A stretch of DNA of 64,000 bases from JANNSX01 sp963741525 (GTDB taxonomy: Bacteria > Pseudomonadota > Alphaproteobacteria > Rhizobiales > Hyphomicrobiaceae), in the NCBI GenBank assembly GCA_963741525.1, contig CAVUIW010000009.1, positions 62,001-126,000 on the forward strand, written 5' to 3'. The position numbers were made by a program, and so were the translations under genes. The notes beneath the pieces were generated by a model that was given only the letters and a program-made list of their open reading frames with translations, ran no database searches and was not told the DNA's origin. This document shows positions 63,209-64,000 of the stretch, in pieces (position 1 is the first letter of the stretch; each line of letters begins with the position of its first letter).

Positions 63209-63372
63209 AGTGTCCCGATCCCGAAGTTCGTCAGATCAGGCGGCGAGCTCGGCGCGAACTTCGGGATCGATAAGGACACTTGCCGAGTCAGTAGCTTGGC
63301 GTGGCGTTATGTTCAGAAGTTCGCCTGCGGTGTTCGCCGAAATGATGGGGCGAACTTCTGAACCGCCACACT
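63209..63372. repeat. Palindromic repeat pair (units C and D)
   Basis: AGTGTCCCGATCCCGAAGTTCG...CGAACTTCGGGATCG-AAGGACACT at 63209-63280 matches unit C at 2942-3017. After the linker CCGAGTCAGTAGCTT comes GGCGTGGCGTTATGTTC...GAACTTCTGAACCGCCACAC at 63299-63372, matching unit D at 3033-3107. Linker and order are kept, so the pair moved or arose together. Confidence 0.88.
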
Positions 63373-63745
63373 AAGCCCGAAGCCTATTACTATCCCCGCC
63401 ATGGTAAATTTGGAGTTACGCCCCAAACTTTCCCAGGACGGCCGGCCCGTCTTCCCCTCAAACTTGAAGCTATTTCCAATCCGCGTCGGAAACGGGGAGC
63501 GATTGCGGCGATTGCGCGGCTGACGCCGGTCGGTCGCGTTGCAGCAGCCACATACCGGTGATTGGGAGTCACATTCGCCCGCCGACTGAGCACATAGGTC
63601 CGCTGCCCCCTTGGCCCGGCGCGGCGGTTCCGGCAAGCTCTCGTTGTCCACACCTGATTCTGTCGGTAACCCAGTACCCGGCCGGTCGCTCGACCGTGCC
63701 CCGGATAAGGGACCGATTCCGCATGGCGTGGCTGGGGGAGAGGGC
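63373..63745. other. 373-bp stretch without recognised gene
   Basis: Only short, poorly biased frames are seen. The right end carries a strong ribosome site (GGGGGAGAGGG) for the following partial gene. Nothing else is recognised. Confidence 0.6.
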
Positions 63746-64000
63746 ATGACAGTGGGCGCCGAGCTTCGGCCGTCGATCGCCGAGGTGGTGCTGTTGCGGC
63801 TGCTCGCTGCCGGCGATGCCGGGGTGACGCGGTCGGCTGTGTCACGTGACCTTTATGCTCTGGTTGCCCACAAGATGTCCCAGGGGGAATGGCGCAGCGA
63901 GCTCGGCGCCATCGTTGCCGAGGCAACCACCGCCGGCGACATCGACGACGATGGCCGGCGCTTGAGGCTTACGGAGGACGGCGGCATTGCCTGCGAGCGC
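63746..64000 (+). CDS. Partial gene at the right edge, unknown function
   Basis: ATG at 63746 after GGGGGAGAGGG. 85 codons are open to the window end: RPSIAEVVLLRLLAAGDAG, SAVSRDLYALVAHKMSQGEW, ELGAIVAEATTAGDIDDDG and RRLRLTEDGG. The pattern suggests one or two small helical, winged-helix-like units. The codon bias is typical of the window. The family is not recognised and the C-terminus lies outside. Confidence 0.55.
   Translation, partial: MTVGAELRPSIAEVVLLRLLAAGDAGVTRSAVSRDLYALVAHKMSQGEWRSELGAIVAEATTAGDIDDDGRRLRLTEDGGIACER

Overview
The window is a GC-rich alphaproteobacterial chromosome segment, most likely from the order Hyphomicrobiales (Rhizobiales). The main evidence is gene order. 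A TIGR02300-family gene, aroA, cmk, rpsA, sppA, ihfB, lapA, trpF, trpB, trpA, accD and folC lie in the sequence known from that order, and hisA-hisF-hisE-coaA form the end of a histidine cluster. Family or genus cannot be fixed from sequence alone. No ribosomal RNA, CRISPR array or intact transposase was seen; one tRNA-Leu is present.

Layout. 0-4.5 kb: partial oligopeptidase B gene, then hisA, an inserted ORF6N gene, hisF, a block of four palindromic repeats, hisE and coaA. 4.5-12.3 kb: a TauE/SafE permease, a small oxidoreductase/MAPEG/thioesterase operon, an EamA exporter, a large unknown protein with two helix-hairpin-helix-like repeats, and mcd of the ethylmalonyl-CoA pathway. 12.3-24.2 kb (minus strand): the cmk-rpsA-sppA-ihfB-lapA-trpFBA-accD-folC run, broken between trpB and trpA by about 1.5 kb of unexplained DNA. 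24.2-31.9 kb: a ligase, RidA, a CDP-alcohol phosphatidyltransferase, apaG, argE and panE sit between cmk and aroA. 32-46.5 kb: accessory metabolism and transport, including EamA, SDR, CoA-ester lyase, FAD oxidase, TauE, AhpD-like, alpha/beta hydrolase, MFS and AEC genes, plus a LysR - DapA-family - proline-racemase-family set. 46.5-53.7 kb: HNH endonuclease, cobalamin-dependent mutase-like protein, esterase, EamA, alkA and gluQRS. 53.7-58.4 kb: a gene-poor, repeat-rich stretch followed by a compact minus-strand run of a VTT membrane protein, dsbB, a 69-residue peptide, a PqqD-HprK-like kinase and a nucleotidyltransferase. 58.7-64 kb: tRNA-Leu, a penicillin-binding carboxypeptidase, a flippase, a CAP-domain lipoprotein and a partial gene.

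Two features dominate. First, single-base indels break many conserved genes (mcd, folC, accD, trpA, trpB, trpF, ihfB, sppA and a few further on). They are concentrated at 11.2-21.2 kb, while the protein sequence stays conserved across each break. This looks like local sequence error more than gene decay, so these genes are annotated as full spans with shifts. Second, intergenic spaces carry several families of modular palindromic repeats that recur across the window.

The best candidate for a poorly described system is the peptide-kinase-nucleotidyltransferase cassette at 54.8-57.3 kb. It resembles peptide-tailoring gene sets seen next to lasso-peptide and PqqD systems, but no cyclase or leader protease is nearby.
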